NCBI GenBank assembly: GCA_025359125.1
Contig: JANYHI010000037.1
Coordinates: 1 to 64,000, forward strand
Reading direction: 5' to 3'
DNA length: 64,000 nt
DNA from: Cytophagales bacterium
Lineage (GTDB): Bacteria > Bacteroidota > Bacteroidia > Cytophagales > Cyclobacteriaceae
Each line of letters begins with the position of its first letter. The stretch's first letter is position 1. This document shows positions 54,799 to 63,411 of the stretch, piece after piece. Under the pieces are notes generated by a model. That model saw nothing but the letters and a program-made list of their open reading frames with translations, made no database searches and was not told the origin of the DNA. Both the position numbers and the translations under genes were made by a program.

Positions 54799-55428
54799 AT
54801 GGAGACTGCTATAAAAATAGTTTTGGTTGACGACCATCAAATTGTGTTGGATGGATTAAAATCTTTATTAGATGCGGATGATGCTTTCGAGGTATTAGCA
54901 GCTGTTAACAGTGGAGAACAGGCGCTTATTACTTTAGAGAAAAATCAACCCCATATTTTGCTCTCTGATTTTTCATTGCCCGGAATAAATGGACTTGAGC
55001 TGTCTACTATTGTTAAAGAGAAATATCCATCCGTAAAACGAGTGCTTCTAAGTATGCATGATGAGGCACACCTGATTAGACAGATTATGAAGACAGGCGT
55101 GGACGGCTATTTACTTAAAAGCATAGAACAAGTAGAATTAAAGCAAGCCCTGCGTCAGATCTATAGCGGCTTACCGTATATGAGTCCTGAAATCACAAAA
55201 ATGATTTTAACTGATTTAAGTGGTGACAAAAAGGAAGAGCTCTTAACGGAAAGAGAGTTAGAGATTCTTAAACTTATAGTTAAAGAATATTCTAATAAAG
55301 CCATTGCAGAAAAACTTTTCATTAGCGAACGCACGGTAGAAACGCACCGAAAAAATATTTTTAGAAAAACGAATACTGGCTCTTTGGTAGGGTTGGTAAA
55401 ATTTGCCTTTGCACAAAATCTAGTCTGA
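54799..55428 (+). CDS. NarL/LuxR-type response regulator
   Basis: A 209-residue regulator from the ATG at 54799. The receiver has VDDHQ, phosphorylated Asp57 in ILLSDFSLPG and the Lys in GYLLKSIEQ. The HTH is LTERELEILKLIVKEYSNKA and ISERTVETHRKNIFRKTNTG, standard LuxR. It follows the PH-like gene by 38 bases and is the probable partner of the TPR kinase. A palindrome directly follows its stop. Confidence 0.95.
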   Translation: METAIKIVLVDDHQIVLDGLKSLLDADDAFEVLAAVNSGEQALITLEKNQPHILLSDFSLPGINGLELSTIVKEKYPSVKRVLLSMHDEAHLIRQIMKTGVDGYLLKSIEQVELKQALRQIYSGLPYMSPEITKMILTDLSGDKKEELLTERELEILKLIVKEYSNKAIAEKLFISERTVETHRKNIFRKTNTGSLVGLVKFAFAQNLV

Positions 55429-55450
55429 ATATCCGTATTAGTACGGATAT
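55429..55450. promoter_or_regulatory. Perfect 9-base inverted repeat, candidate operator
   Basis: ATATCCGTA (55429-55437) and TACGGATAT (55442-55450) around TTAG, immediately after the regulator stop and 74 bases before the next gene. There is no T run, so it is not a good terminator. Its core ATCCGTATTAGTACGGA recurs at 63297-63313. Confidence 0.55.
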
Positions 55451-55454
55451 AAAT

Positions 55455-55470
55455 TACCCAACAAAGGGTA
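55455..55470. promoter_or_regulatory. TACCC-N6-GGGTA inverted repeat
   Basis: TACCCAACAAAGGGTA, similar to the ATACCCCGAACAGGGTAT site at 54159-54176. Upstream of the exported-protein cluster. Confidence 0.4.
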
Positions 55471-55523
55471 TATTATGATCATATTTAAATCAGCAATTTT
55501 GAATTTTGCATTTAAGATTGCGC

Positions 55524-55997
55524 ATGAGAAAATTATTTTCCTTCCAACTTCTTTTCATTTTTCCAATCGTCTTAGTAGCTACACAAGCTTTTGCTCAAGA
55601 AGGCAAGGTGAGTGGCGCAGACAGTAAAGAAGCTACAAACGAAATTAACCGACCGCGTAACAAAGCAAATGCAGTTGTAGGTTCACCCAATGAGCCATCC
55701 GATCCAGCCACACAAGCAATTGTGGAAGAGATAAAAGCCCAACTTGCCACCATGGCTAGTAAACCATTGATGGAACTTATCGAGTTTTGCAAGAAGAAAG
55801 AGATAGTAGGCGATTTTGTAGTTGACTTAACGGTAGAAGGCAAAGGAAAAATAGTAACCGTATTTATGGTATCTACTCCTGAAATTGAGATGCCCAAGAA
55901 AAACGCATTAAAAGATAAACTTACTCAACTTAGTTTCGACAACATAAAAATGCCTAAAAAAGAAAGAGTAAAATTGCGCTACACATTTAAATTTTAA
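55524..55997 (+). CDS. Exported protein of unknown function
   Basis: A 157-residue protein with signal peptide (MRKLFSFQLLFIFPIVLVAT, cleavage near AFAQ) and a mixed alpha/beta domain (IVEEIKAQLATMASKPLMEL, VVDLTVEGKGKIVTVFMVS). I do not recognise a family. It lies nine bases before the PQQ-propeller gene. The ATG at 55524 is preferred to an upstream TTG at 55506. Confidence 0.7.
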   Translation: MRKLFSFQLLFIFPIVLVATQAFAQEGKVSGADSKEATNEINRPRNKANAVVGSPNEPSDPATQAIVEEIKAQLATMASKPLMELIEFCKKKEIVGDFVVDLTVEGKGKIVTVFMVSTPEIEMPKKNALKDKLTQLSFDNIKMPKKERVKLRYTFKF

Positions 55998-56006
55998 ACC
56001 CTCACT

Positions 56007-57653
56007 ATGAAAAAACCAATTCTAATTTTTATGATGACCCTTGCCGTGTTCATTGCACGTTCGCAAGATGATATGACCGAGATCTACAAAAAAGAGATTG
56101 ACCATTCTTTTGATTATACTGCCAACGGCAACGAGGAAAAAGATGCTTATTCGTATGCCTCAAGTGCGAAAGAAGTTACTGTATTTAATAATCTAACAGG
56201 TGAGATACTATGGAACAAAAAGTACAGCGAAATCTCCAAAGAGCTTGGCAAGGTAGATGAAGTTATTCCTATGTGGGATGCGAAGGTGATCTTTGTGTTC
56301 GATCGCAAAATGGGCAAAGACAAGATGGCCTGCATTGATGCTACAACAGGCACGCTATTATGGGTCTCCAATAAATATCAGGATGTGGGCGAAGAGAGTG
56401 TTATTTATATCGCTTCACTAGGTGCATTTGCCGTTACCACCAAAGAAAGCCTTACTATGATTAAAGCACGTTCTGGTGAAGAGCTTTGGCAAACCAATAA
56501 ATTCAAAGGTATAGTAGGTGCGTATGAAGTGCAGAACGATGGATCGATTGTAATGATCAATATGAAGGCTACTCTGTTGGGTTCATTGTTCTCTGGTTTA
56601 AAAAATCAAATCATCCGAATCAACACTAAAAATGGAGACATCATTTGGGATCAAACCTATCGCGGTATTGTAGAAAAGAAACTCGTAACGCGCGAGCGTT
56701 TGGTTGACCTAAAAATGGAAGACAACAAAGTATTTCTTTATATGAATGGTATTCAAGTATTTGATTATGCTAACGGTAAGCCATTGTGGGCTGCAGTGTA
56801 TGATCAAACACCTAATGTAGTGAAAGAAAATGGGGGAGTTGCGTATGGCGTGGTAGCGAAGCCAGTAGTAGTTGGAGAGTATATCTATGTGCTTGACTTG
56901 GTTAACAAGAGAAATCAATACCTAAAAAAATATGCGATTAAAACAGGTAAAATGATTTGGCAATCGGCTGAGATTAAAGATGCCAAAGCCATTCCTGGTA
57001 TTTATGTAGAGGGCGATAAAGTAATATTGCAAGTAGGGGGCACGGTGGAAGTGCAATACATTCGTAAAATAAAAGACGGAACTGTATCTGGAGTGAAAAC
57101 TGAAAATGTAAAGCCCCTGAATGTTCAGTGCTTTAATGCGATTACTGGCGAGCAGTTATGGGAATCAGAGAAAATGAAGAAGGGGTTAACTAACTTATTC
57201 TTATCAGGTAACAACGTAATAGTTTGTTCTGGCAAAGCTTTGTATTCAATGGATATTGCCACTGGCAAAGAAAATTATGAAAAGCCATTGAAAGAAGATA
57301 ACGTTGGCGAAGCCGACCAGATAATAGATTTTAAAGATCAGGTAATTATCATTGGAGAGAAAGGAGTGAGTTCACGAAAAAAATTAGATGGTTCACTCAC
57401 GGCTTCTAGCAAATTCAAAAAGTCTACTCCGCTTGCGCGCAACGGAAACATATTGTACGGTGACAACACGTTAGTTCTTTATACCGAAGGAAGCGACTAT
57501 GCCGTGTACGATTTGAATACGGTTAAATACAAACGCTTCGATGCACGCAAAGATGCCAGAGCTTATTTGTCGGAAGATGGACTTAACTTATATGTATTTG
57601 AATCGGGTACCATGATTAGAAAATCGAAGGTTACAAAATTGAGTGCTAAATAA
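56007..57653 (+). CDS. Exported PQQ-like beta-propeller protein
   Basis: A 548-residue protein. A signal peptide (MKKPILIFMMTLAVFIARSQ) precedes repeated A-x-x-G-x-x-x-W propeller blades such as NLTGEILWNKK, DATTGTLLWVSN, NTKNGDIIWDQT, AITGEQLWESEK. BamB-like scaffolds and quinoprotein dehydrogenases share the fold; no PQQ-enzyme active-site residues are evident, so a scaffold or binding role is more likely. A terminator follows. Confidence 0.82.
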   Translation: MKKPILIFMMTLAVFIARSQDDMTEIYKKEIDHSFDYTANGNEEKDAYSYASSAKEVTVFNNLTGEILWNKKYSEISKELGKVDEVIPMWDAKVIFVFDRKMGKDKMACIDATTGTLLWVSNKYQDVGEESVIYIASLGAFAVTTKESLTMIKARSGEELWQTNKFKGIVGAYEVQNDGSIVMINMKATLLGSLFSGLKNQIIRINTKNGDIIWDQTYRGIVEKKLVTRERLVDLKMEDNKVFLYMNGIQVFDYANGKPLWAAVYDQTPNVVKENGGVAYGVVAKPVVVGEYIYVLDLVNKRNQYLKKYAIKTGKMIWQSAEIKDAKAIPGIYVEGDKVILQVGGTVEVQYIRKIKDGTVSGVKTENVKPLNVQCFNAITGEQLWESEKMKKGLTNLFLSGNNVIVCSGKALYSMDIATGKENYEKPLKEDNVGEADQIIDFKDQVIIIGEKGVSSRKKLDGSLTASSKFKKSTPLARNGNILYGDNTLVLYTEGSDYAVYDLNTVKYKRFDARKDARAYLSEDGLNLYVFESGTMIRKSKVTKLSAK

Positions 57654-57672
57654 TTTTTGATTGTAAGTAAAT

Positions 57673-57701
57673 ACCCTTCGGACGTCAACTATCCGAAGGG
57701 T
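57673..57701 (+). terminator. Terminator after the PQQ-propeller gene
   Basis: ACCCTTCGGA (57673-57682) pairs perfectly with TCCGAAGGGT (57692-57701), nine-base loop, followed by TATTTATTA. Confidence 0.85.
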
Positions 57702-57728
57702 TATTTATTAAAAAATAAACCCAATACC

Positions 57729-59660
57729 ATGAGACTACTTTTACTATTAATGTTAGTTTCCACAATCACTTTTGCCCAACGCAAAAAAAATGTGGTAGTG
57801 GGCGACCAAGGCGCTATAAACTATGAGCAAGGCAAAAGCTATTATGATAAAGAAAAATATACTGACGCCATTCCGTATTTTGAAAAGGCCGTGGGCATCG
57901 ATGCTAAAAATGAAGATGCCAGTTACTACTTAGGTCTTTGTTACCGATTTACATCACAGCCACAGCAGGCAATAACACAGTTAAGAAGTCTAGAGAAAAT
58001 AAACCCAGACTATTGGGCTTATATGTATTACGAAATGGGCTTAGCGTATGAAGAACTAAAACAGTATGATAATGCTGCCGTGAGCTTTGATACTTATTCA
58101 AAGAAAGCTACGCGCGATGCATCCCGAACTTTATTAATACATAAGGCGCAATACAAAAGTAACTATAACAAACGCCAAGCTGAGCTAGGGCAAATGAAGA
58201 CCACCATGCGAACGCCCACAAAACTTTCCGCACAAATTAATAGTAACTACGCTGACTATATGCCGGCACTTGATCCAACCGGTTCAAAGCTTTATTTCAC
58301 TTCCGTGCGATTAGGAGGCATCAAAGACGATGATCAAACAGCCAAAGAAGGTGATGAAGATATTTACTTCATTGAGAAAACAGGTAATGAATGGACTGCT
58401 CCTAAACTATTGCCAGAGCCCATTAACTCTGGAAACAACGAAGGTGCCGCATGTTTTTCTGCCGATGGACAATTGATGGTATACACAGCTTGCGGAAGAG
58501 ATGGCGGTGTTGGTAGCTGCGATCTTTATATTTCTACTTTAGAGGGAAAGCAATGGACACAACCTATTAACCTCGGGAATGTGGTTAATAGTGAAGAGTG
58601 GGATTCGCAGCCTACCATTTCTTATGATGGGAATAAAATCATTTTTACCTCTTCTCGTGCAGGTGGTTATGGCTCAGAAGATTTGTACATGATTGAAAGA
58701 AATATTTTTGGAGAATGGGGGCCGCCTATGAATCTCGGCCCATCTATCAATACCCCTTTTAGTGATATGTCGCCATTTTTAAGTCAAGATGGAAAGACGT
58801 TATACTTTGCCTCCGAAGGGCATCCGGGATATGGCAGTCATGATCTATTCAAAACCGTATATGAAAATGGAAAGTGGACTACACCTATAAATTTAGGAAG
58901 ACCTTTAAACACAATGGGTAAGGACACTTACTTTACCATTGGCGGATCTGGTGAGATTGGTTATTTCGCCTCCAATCGTGAGGGAGAACAATTAGATTTA
59001 TTTGAAGTAGAAATACCCGAAGAGATGCGCCCAGCGCCCACAGTGGTGGTAGAAGGTATTGTTACCAACGCTAAGACAAAAGCCTTGGTAGGAGCGTATG
59101 TAATGGTAGAAGATGTAAACACTGGCGAGTTGATTGCTATTAATAAAAGTAATAGCGCCACCGGAAAATATTTGGTGGTATTGCCAGCGGGCAAAACGTA
59201 CAGCGTGTCGGCCAATAAAGAAGGCTTCTTTTTTCACTCTGAATTATTTGAAGTGGCTAGCACTTCAAAATTTCAAACTATTAAAAAAGATATAGAGCTT
59301 AAGCCAATTGAGAAGGGTGCGAAGATTGTAATCAACAATATTTTTTTCGAAACAGGCAAGGCAACCCTTTCGCCACAAAGTAATGTAGAGCTTGAGAAGG
59401 CTGTTGATCTGTTGAAGACAAATCCTACCATGACCATTGAAGTAGGTGGCCACACCGATAATGTTGGCGATGATGCGTACAACATGAAACTCTCACACGA
59501 CAGATCAAAATCTGTACGCGAGTATTTGGTGAAGGCAGGCATTGCAAGTGAGCGTGTTCAAGCTAAGGGATACGGAGAATCTAACCCTATTGCTACTAAT
59601 GATACAGAAGATGGGCGAAAGGCAAACCGAAGAACAGAGTTTGTGATATTGGAGTTTTAA
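57729..59660 (+). CDS. OmpA family protein with TPR and PD40 repeats
   Basis: A 643-residue outer-membrane-associated protein. A signal peptide (MRLLLLLMLVSTITFAQ) is followed by TPRs (residues 30-140), PD40/WD40-like blades (DYMPALDPTGSKLYFTSVR, QPTISYDGNKIIFTSSRAGG, SPFLSQDGKTLYFASEG), a CarboxypepD_reg-like domain (GIVTNAKTKALVGAYVMVED) and a C-terminal OmpA peptidoglycan-binding domain (MTIEVGGHTDNVGDDAYNMK, AKGYGESNPIATN). The layout matches PorE/PG-associated proteins of Bacteroidota, which anchor envelope complexes, including T9SS. A role as T9SS PorE is possible but not shown. The upstream terminator suggests its own promoter. Confidence 0.88.
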   Translation: MRLLLLLMLVSTITFAQRKKNVVVGDQGAINYEQGKSYYDKEKYTDAIPYFEKAVGIDAKNEDASYYLGLCYRFTSQPQQAITQLRSLEKINPDYWAYMYYEMGLAYEELKQYDNAAVSFDTYSKKATRDASRTLLIHKAQYKSNYNKRQAELGQMKTTMRTPTKLSAQINSNYADYMPALDPTGSKLYFTSVRLGGIKDDDQTAKEGDEDIYFIEKTGNEWTAPKLLPEPINSGNNEGAACFSADGQLMVYTACGRDGGVGSCDLYISTLEGKQWTQPINLGNVVNSEEWDSQPTISYDGNKIIFTSSRAGGYGSEDLYMIERNIFGEWGPPMNLGPSINTPFSDMSPFLSQDGKTLYFASEGHPGYGSHDLFKTVYENGKWTTPINLGRPLNTMGKDTYFTIGGSGEIGYFASNREGEQLDLFEVEIPEEMRPAPTVVVEGIVTNAKTKALVGAYVMVEDVNTGELIAINKSNSATGKYLVVLPAGKTYSVSANKEGFFFHSELFEVASTSKFQTIKKDIELKPIEKGAKIVINNIFFETGKATLSPQSNVELEKAVDLLKTNPTMTIEVGGHTDNVGDDAYNMKLSHDRSKSVREYLVKAGIASERVQAKGYGESNPIATNDTEDGRKANRRTEFVILEF

Positions 59661-59839
59661 GTTTTTGTTGAGAGTTTCTGCAAGATAAATTGTGCGAAGG
59701 CTGATCGACATTTGCAATGTCGAACCATGATGATCTGGATTTTAAATTCTTTTTATTTGGGTTCGGGATTGCAACTCCCTAACAGCGGAAGAAAAATTGG
59801 CAAAGGTCACTCAACAAATTCTTGCTGAAAAAAATACAA
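59661..59839 (+). repeat. REP-like palindromes and a protein fragment
   Basis: CGACATT/AATGTCG (about 59705-59721, three-base loop) and GGGATTGCAACTCCC (59766-59780) are small palindromes of the kind seen near REP-associated transposases. Downstream the plus strand reads LTAEEKLAKVTQQILAEKNT to a stop at about 59863 with no start. Probably remnant DNA between the OmpA gene and the converging CHAT gene. Confidence 0.35.
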
Positions 59840-62800
59840 TCAATTCGCCCCCACCTGAATAAACGGAGCCCAGTAGTATGGATTATTAAAATTACTTGAC
59901 TTAATTAATCTTAGTTTTGCCAAGCGCAAAGAAGTGGCTTGATCTTTTCCGGAAAGTAGTTCGCTATAAAATTCAATCATCAATTCCGAAGTACTGGCAT
60001 CAGAAACTTTCCAAAGCGATGCAATAACATTTTTAGCTCCTGCAAAAAGAAAGGCAGTAGAAAGACCCCTTACGCCCTCACCTTCTATTTTTTTACCCAA
60101 CGCAGTTTCGCAAGCAGATAGTGTAACCAATTCTGCCTGAAGTGAAAGACCTAGAATTTCGCCAGTATATAAAATACCATCTTCAGTTGATTTTGGATCT
60201 TGCGTTAATAATAAACCCGAGAGCTCTGGGTATTGGCTATTTACAAACCCGTGCGTTGCTAAATGAATGATATTAAATTTTCCCAGCTCACCTTTTTTAA
60301 TCAGATCTTCGCTCGCATCTTCCTCCAGAAAAAAACGTGACGTTAATCCCTTAGCTACATGTATTTGATTTATTTTTTCTACCTCGGTGCGTGTGCCGGG
60401 AAGCGGAGTGATATAATCTCCATTAACACTAAAGGCGCGACTGGTATTATCTGCTTTCTTAGAATATTCTACAAACCGTTCGCAGCTCTTGGTTACAAAA
60501 TTAGTTTCCTTATCAGCAAATACAGGAGCCATAGCTATAATGGATTTTTTTTCTTTTGACATAGGCTTATCAGTATTTAAAAGAAGTGCAGCCGAATAAG
60601 AATAGTGAATGATATATTTTTCTATTAAAAATTGATCGGCACCAAGTGATTCAAAAGGAAGATAGTTTAAAGGCCCCACGGGAATAATAATAATCTTTTC
60701 GGGTTGCGGTATTCCCATTTCTGCCATCGCTTCTTCTACAGGCGCCCATATAAGGTTGGTAATTTTTGATGCAAGTTGTTTGTAGGATGATTCTTGAAAT
60801 TTTAATTGATTGATATAACCTCTTATTAATTTGTCTAAACCAATATCTGATTTAATTCTTTTTAAAATCATTGAATTTTTACTGCACACCAATACATATT
60901 TAGCAGAATCCGTAATCGTATAAGAAACTAATAGGGTAGTTGGTTCAATTATTTTTTTGAGATCGCTCCACTTTGGTAGTGCTCTATTATTATTGATTGA
61001 ACTTAATTTCGGAGCAAGCTCCTCCATTTTAATTTGTATCTCCTGTCGTTCTTTGGTCAGTTCAAATTCTTCTGTTTTAAGTTTAGTAACAAGCGTTAGA
61101 TTTTGTTCTGTGTAGGCAGATGCTAGTTGTTGAGCTAGGTTGTTTAATCTTATTTGAAGTTCTACTTTTTTTGATAAAAGTTCTTTTGGTATCCGCGTCA
61201 GCGATTTTGCATTGCTCTGTCGGATATCGCTGAATAATTCATTTGCCTTGCTTCTTTCAGCAAAATAAAATGCTTTTTCAATAAAGTGCTCATCCTTAGT
61301 TAAATGAAATAGATTATCGGCTAACTGCATTCCCGCTTCTGTAAAAAATGCATTTAGCTTAGAAAGTTTTAATCGGTCGGCCGAGCTACTAAAATCATTT
61401 GCTGTTTTTTTAATCAGTAAATCTGCAACCTCTAGTTGTTGCAAGCCCTTCAATAAATTTACTCTATCTCCTTTTATCCGAAACCAATCTGCTTTTGAAA
61501 TGTAGGAGCTAATCAAATCATAATAATTAATGTAATCCTCTTTTGTAGGGTTCACATCAATCGACAAATTTTCAAATTGAAAAGTATTGGCGACAATTGA
61601 TTTTTGAAAACATTCAATTGCCTTTTGTTGATTATTGGCAATTGAATAGGCCGCTCCGAGTTCGTTGTAGATTTTAGCTTTGTTGTAGCTCTTAGAATCT
61701 GCATCAAAAATCACTTTGGCTTTCTCAAGATTTTCAATTGCATGCTTTAAATCTTGCTTGATCAAATAATTTCTGCCTATGTCCATATAGGTTATTCCCA
61801 AATCTTTTTCATTGGCCTTTGGCGATTTCAAAAGAATAGCTTCTGCTTGATGAAGCAATTCTAAGGCTTGATCATTTTGATTTGTTATTTCATAGCTAAG
61901 CCCCATGCTGCCTACTGTCATGGCAACTGTAGAATGATTTTCGCCATATGAATTAGAATATATTTCTTTTGCCTGGAGTTTGTATTTCAATGCTAGGTTA
62001 ATATCCTCAAGTGCATCATAGGCTTGCCCAATAGCATCATAGAGTTCTGCATAGTATGGATTTTTTGGATAATGATTTGTTTCTAAAATTGAAAGTGCTT
62101 TAAAATTGTAGGTCAGACTTTTGTCGCTCTCACCATCATTATACGCAACAACGGCTTTGTGTTTATAAATCTCAGCTGCTTCCAAACTATTTTTTCCAAT
62201 AACATTTTCGGCATACGCGAGTGCTTGATCAACTACCTGATTTGATTTTTCGGATTGACCTAAACCATTTAAAGTTCTTGCTATATCTAAAAATAAGTAG
62301 ATAACGCTTTCCGAACTTTTGGGTGGAGCTTTTTGATATATAGAAAGTGCTTCCTGATAATTAATCAAAGCAGTATTCCAATCTCCCATACTTTTATTGG
62401 CTTCACCAATATTGACGAGCGGTTGACAATAATTGTCGGCATCTTTTCCAAAGATGGATTCCGTTAAGTCCTTGGCTTTTTTATAATATTCAATAGCCAA
62501 TTGAAATTTATGTTGAGATTTAAATGTGTTGCCGAGAGCATTATAAAACATCCCAAGCATTTCTGTTTTCTTAGTAGAATTAAGCAAAGAAATTCCCTGG
62601 TTGAAACTCGCTAAGGCCTTGTCATATTCTTGTAATTCTGTTTGGTTAAGGCCAATGGTGTAATAGCAGCTAGCAATGTCTTCTAATGATGTGTCTTCAT
62701 TCTTTTTATAAACAGAAACCGCGCTTACCAGATCGTCAATTGAAAGTTGATAATGGGCAAGTTGTTGATGAGCCAAAGAGCGATTGATAAGTTCTTGTGC

Positions 62801-63244
62801 AAAGGTCTTTGAATTTCCTTTTCCAATCTCTGTATAAAAGTTAATGGATTTTGTATATGCAACTAGTGCTTTTTCAAAATTACTCATCACATTTAAATAC
62901 GTGTATCCTAAGTCACTTTGTAACTTTGCGTGAAGTTCAATTTGTTCAGATGATTTTTTAGGGGTTATTAGAATAGCATCTTGAATGATTTTTTCTGCTG
63001 ATTCGCCATCATTTATTTCCTGATAAACAATTGAGATGGCTTGTGTAGAAATATAGTATCGGTAGTAATTTTTTTCTTGTAGAAATTCTGCTTGTGATTT
63101 TACGAAAGACTGAATGGCATTTGTGTTATCTCCTTTATCTAGCCATTCTTTTGCTTCTTTAAAATAAAAATCCCCTTTACTTTGCTGAGAGAATACTCCA
63201 ACAGAATGAAGAAGAAATAGAATTAGAAACAAAGCATTTTTCAT
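59840..63244 (-). CDS. Exported TPR-CHAT (caspase-like) protein
   Basis: A 1134-residue protein with signal peptide (MKNALFLILFLLHSVGVFSQ), about 15 TPR repeats from residue 25 to 620 (ELYDAIGQAYDALEDINLAL type), a coiled-coil linker (650-780) and a C-terminal CHAT domain. The caspase-like dyad is intact: IIHLATHGFVNSQYP (His near 994) and VTLSACETALGKKIEGEGVR (Cys near 1046), followed by LSTAFLFAGAKNVIASLWKV. CHAT proteases cleave partner proteins; the signal peptide places this one outside the cytoplasm. The ATG at 63244 is preferred over an upstream in-frame start. Not seen next to any known effector. Confidence 0.9.
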   Translation of the reverse strand: MKNALFLILFLLHSVGVFSQQSKGDFYFKEAKEWLDKGDNTNAIQSFVKSQAEFLQEKNYYRYYISTQAISIVYQEINDGESAEKIIQDAILITPKKSSEQIELHAKLQSDLGYTYLNVMSNFEKALVAYTKSINFYTEIGKGNSKTFAQELINRSLAHQQLAHYQLSIDDLVSAVSVYKKNEDTSLEDIASCYYTIGLNQTELQEYDKALASFNQGISLLNSTKKTEMLGMFYNALGNTFKSQHKFQLAIEYYKKAKDLTESIFGKDADNYCQPLVNIGEANKSMGDWNTALINYQEALSIYQKAPPKSSESVIYLFLDIARTLNGLGQSEKSNQVVDQALAYAENVIGKNSLEAAEIYKHKAVVAYNDGESDKSLTYNFKALSILETNHYPKNPYYAELYDAIGQAYDALEDINLALKYKLQAKEIYSNSYGENHSTVAMTVGSMGLSYEITNQNDQALELLHQAEAILLKSPKANEKDLGITYMDIGRNYLIKQDLKHAIENLEKAKVIFDADSKSYNKAKIYNELGAAYSIANNQQKAIECFQKSIVANTFQFENLSIDVNPTKEDYINYYDLISSYISKADWFRIKGDRVNLLKGLQQLEVADLLIKKTANDFSSSADRLKLSKLNAFFTEAGMQLADNLFHLTKDEHFIEKAFYFAERSKANELFSDIRQSNAKSLTRIPKELLSKKVELQIRLNNLAQQLASAYTEQNLTLVTKLKTEEFELTKERQEIQIKMEELAPKLSSINNNRALPKWSDLKKIIEPTTLLVSYTITDSAKYVLVCSKNSMILKRIKSDIGLDKLIRGYINQLKFQESSYKQLASKITNLIWAPVEEAMAEMGIPQPEKIIIIPVGPLNYLPFESLGADQFLIEKYIIHYSYSAALLLNTDKPMSKEKKSIIAMAPVFADKETNFVTKSCERFVEYSKKADNTSRAFSVNGDYITPLPGTRTEVEKINQIHVAKGLTSRFFLEEDASEDLIKKGELGKFNIIHLATHGFVNSQYPELSGLLLTQDPKSTEDGILYTGEILGLSLQAELVTLSACETALGKKIEGEGVRGLSTAFLFAGAKNVIASLWKVSDASTSELMIEFYSELLSGKDQATSLRLAKLRLIKSSNFNNPYYWAPFIQVGAN

Positions 63245-63296
63245 TACAAAAATTTGTTGAATAGATGCAAGATATGCAATACGCCTATTCACCGCC

Positions 63297-63313
63297 ATCC
63301 GTGCTAGTACGGA
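63297..63313. promoter_or_regulatory. Second copy of the ATCCGT-TACGGA palindrome
   Basis: ATCCGTGCTAGTACGGA matches the site at 55431-55447 in 15 of 17 positions. It lies 53 bases before the CHAT start and 99 before the methyltransferase start, in their divergent gap. Confidence 0.55.
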
Positions 63314-63336
63314 GAATGATTTATTCCCATTTAAAA

Positions 63337-63344
63337 TATTTTTG
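63337..63344 (+). promoter_or_regulatory. Candidate methyltransferase promoter, -7 box
   Basis: TATTTTTG matches TAnnTTTG, 67 bases before the methyltransferase ATG. The leader that follows contains the GTCCG repeats. Confidence 0.4.
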
Positions 63345-63372
63345 TAAAAATGATGTTGTCAGTCTGGCATTT

Positions 63373-63407
63373 GTCCGTAAATTTGTCCGTGTCCGTAAAA
63401 ATGTCCG
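63373..63407 (+). repeat. Four GTCCG direct repeats
   Basis: GTCCG at 63373, 63385, 63391 and 63403 (spacing 12, 6, 12), all on one strand, ending five bases before the methyltransferase ATG. Too regular and too close to the start to be ignored: candidate operator or integrase-type binding sites. Confidence 0.6.
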
Positions 63408-63411
63408 CGAT

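Noticed and set aside
56007-57653. PQQ-propeller protein as a quinoprotein alcohol dehydrogenase
   Set aside because: Blade repeats are present but no calcium/PQQ active-site cluster or cytochrome domain is visible.
57729-59660. OmpA/PD40 protein as a definite T9SS PorE
   Set aside because: Domain order agrees, but other Bacteroidota proteins share it and no other T9SS machinery genes are nearby.
63373-63407. GTCCG repeats as a CRISPR array
   Set aside because: Units are only five or six bases with 1-7-base gaps; there are no repeats of CRISPR length and no cas genes.
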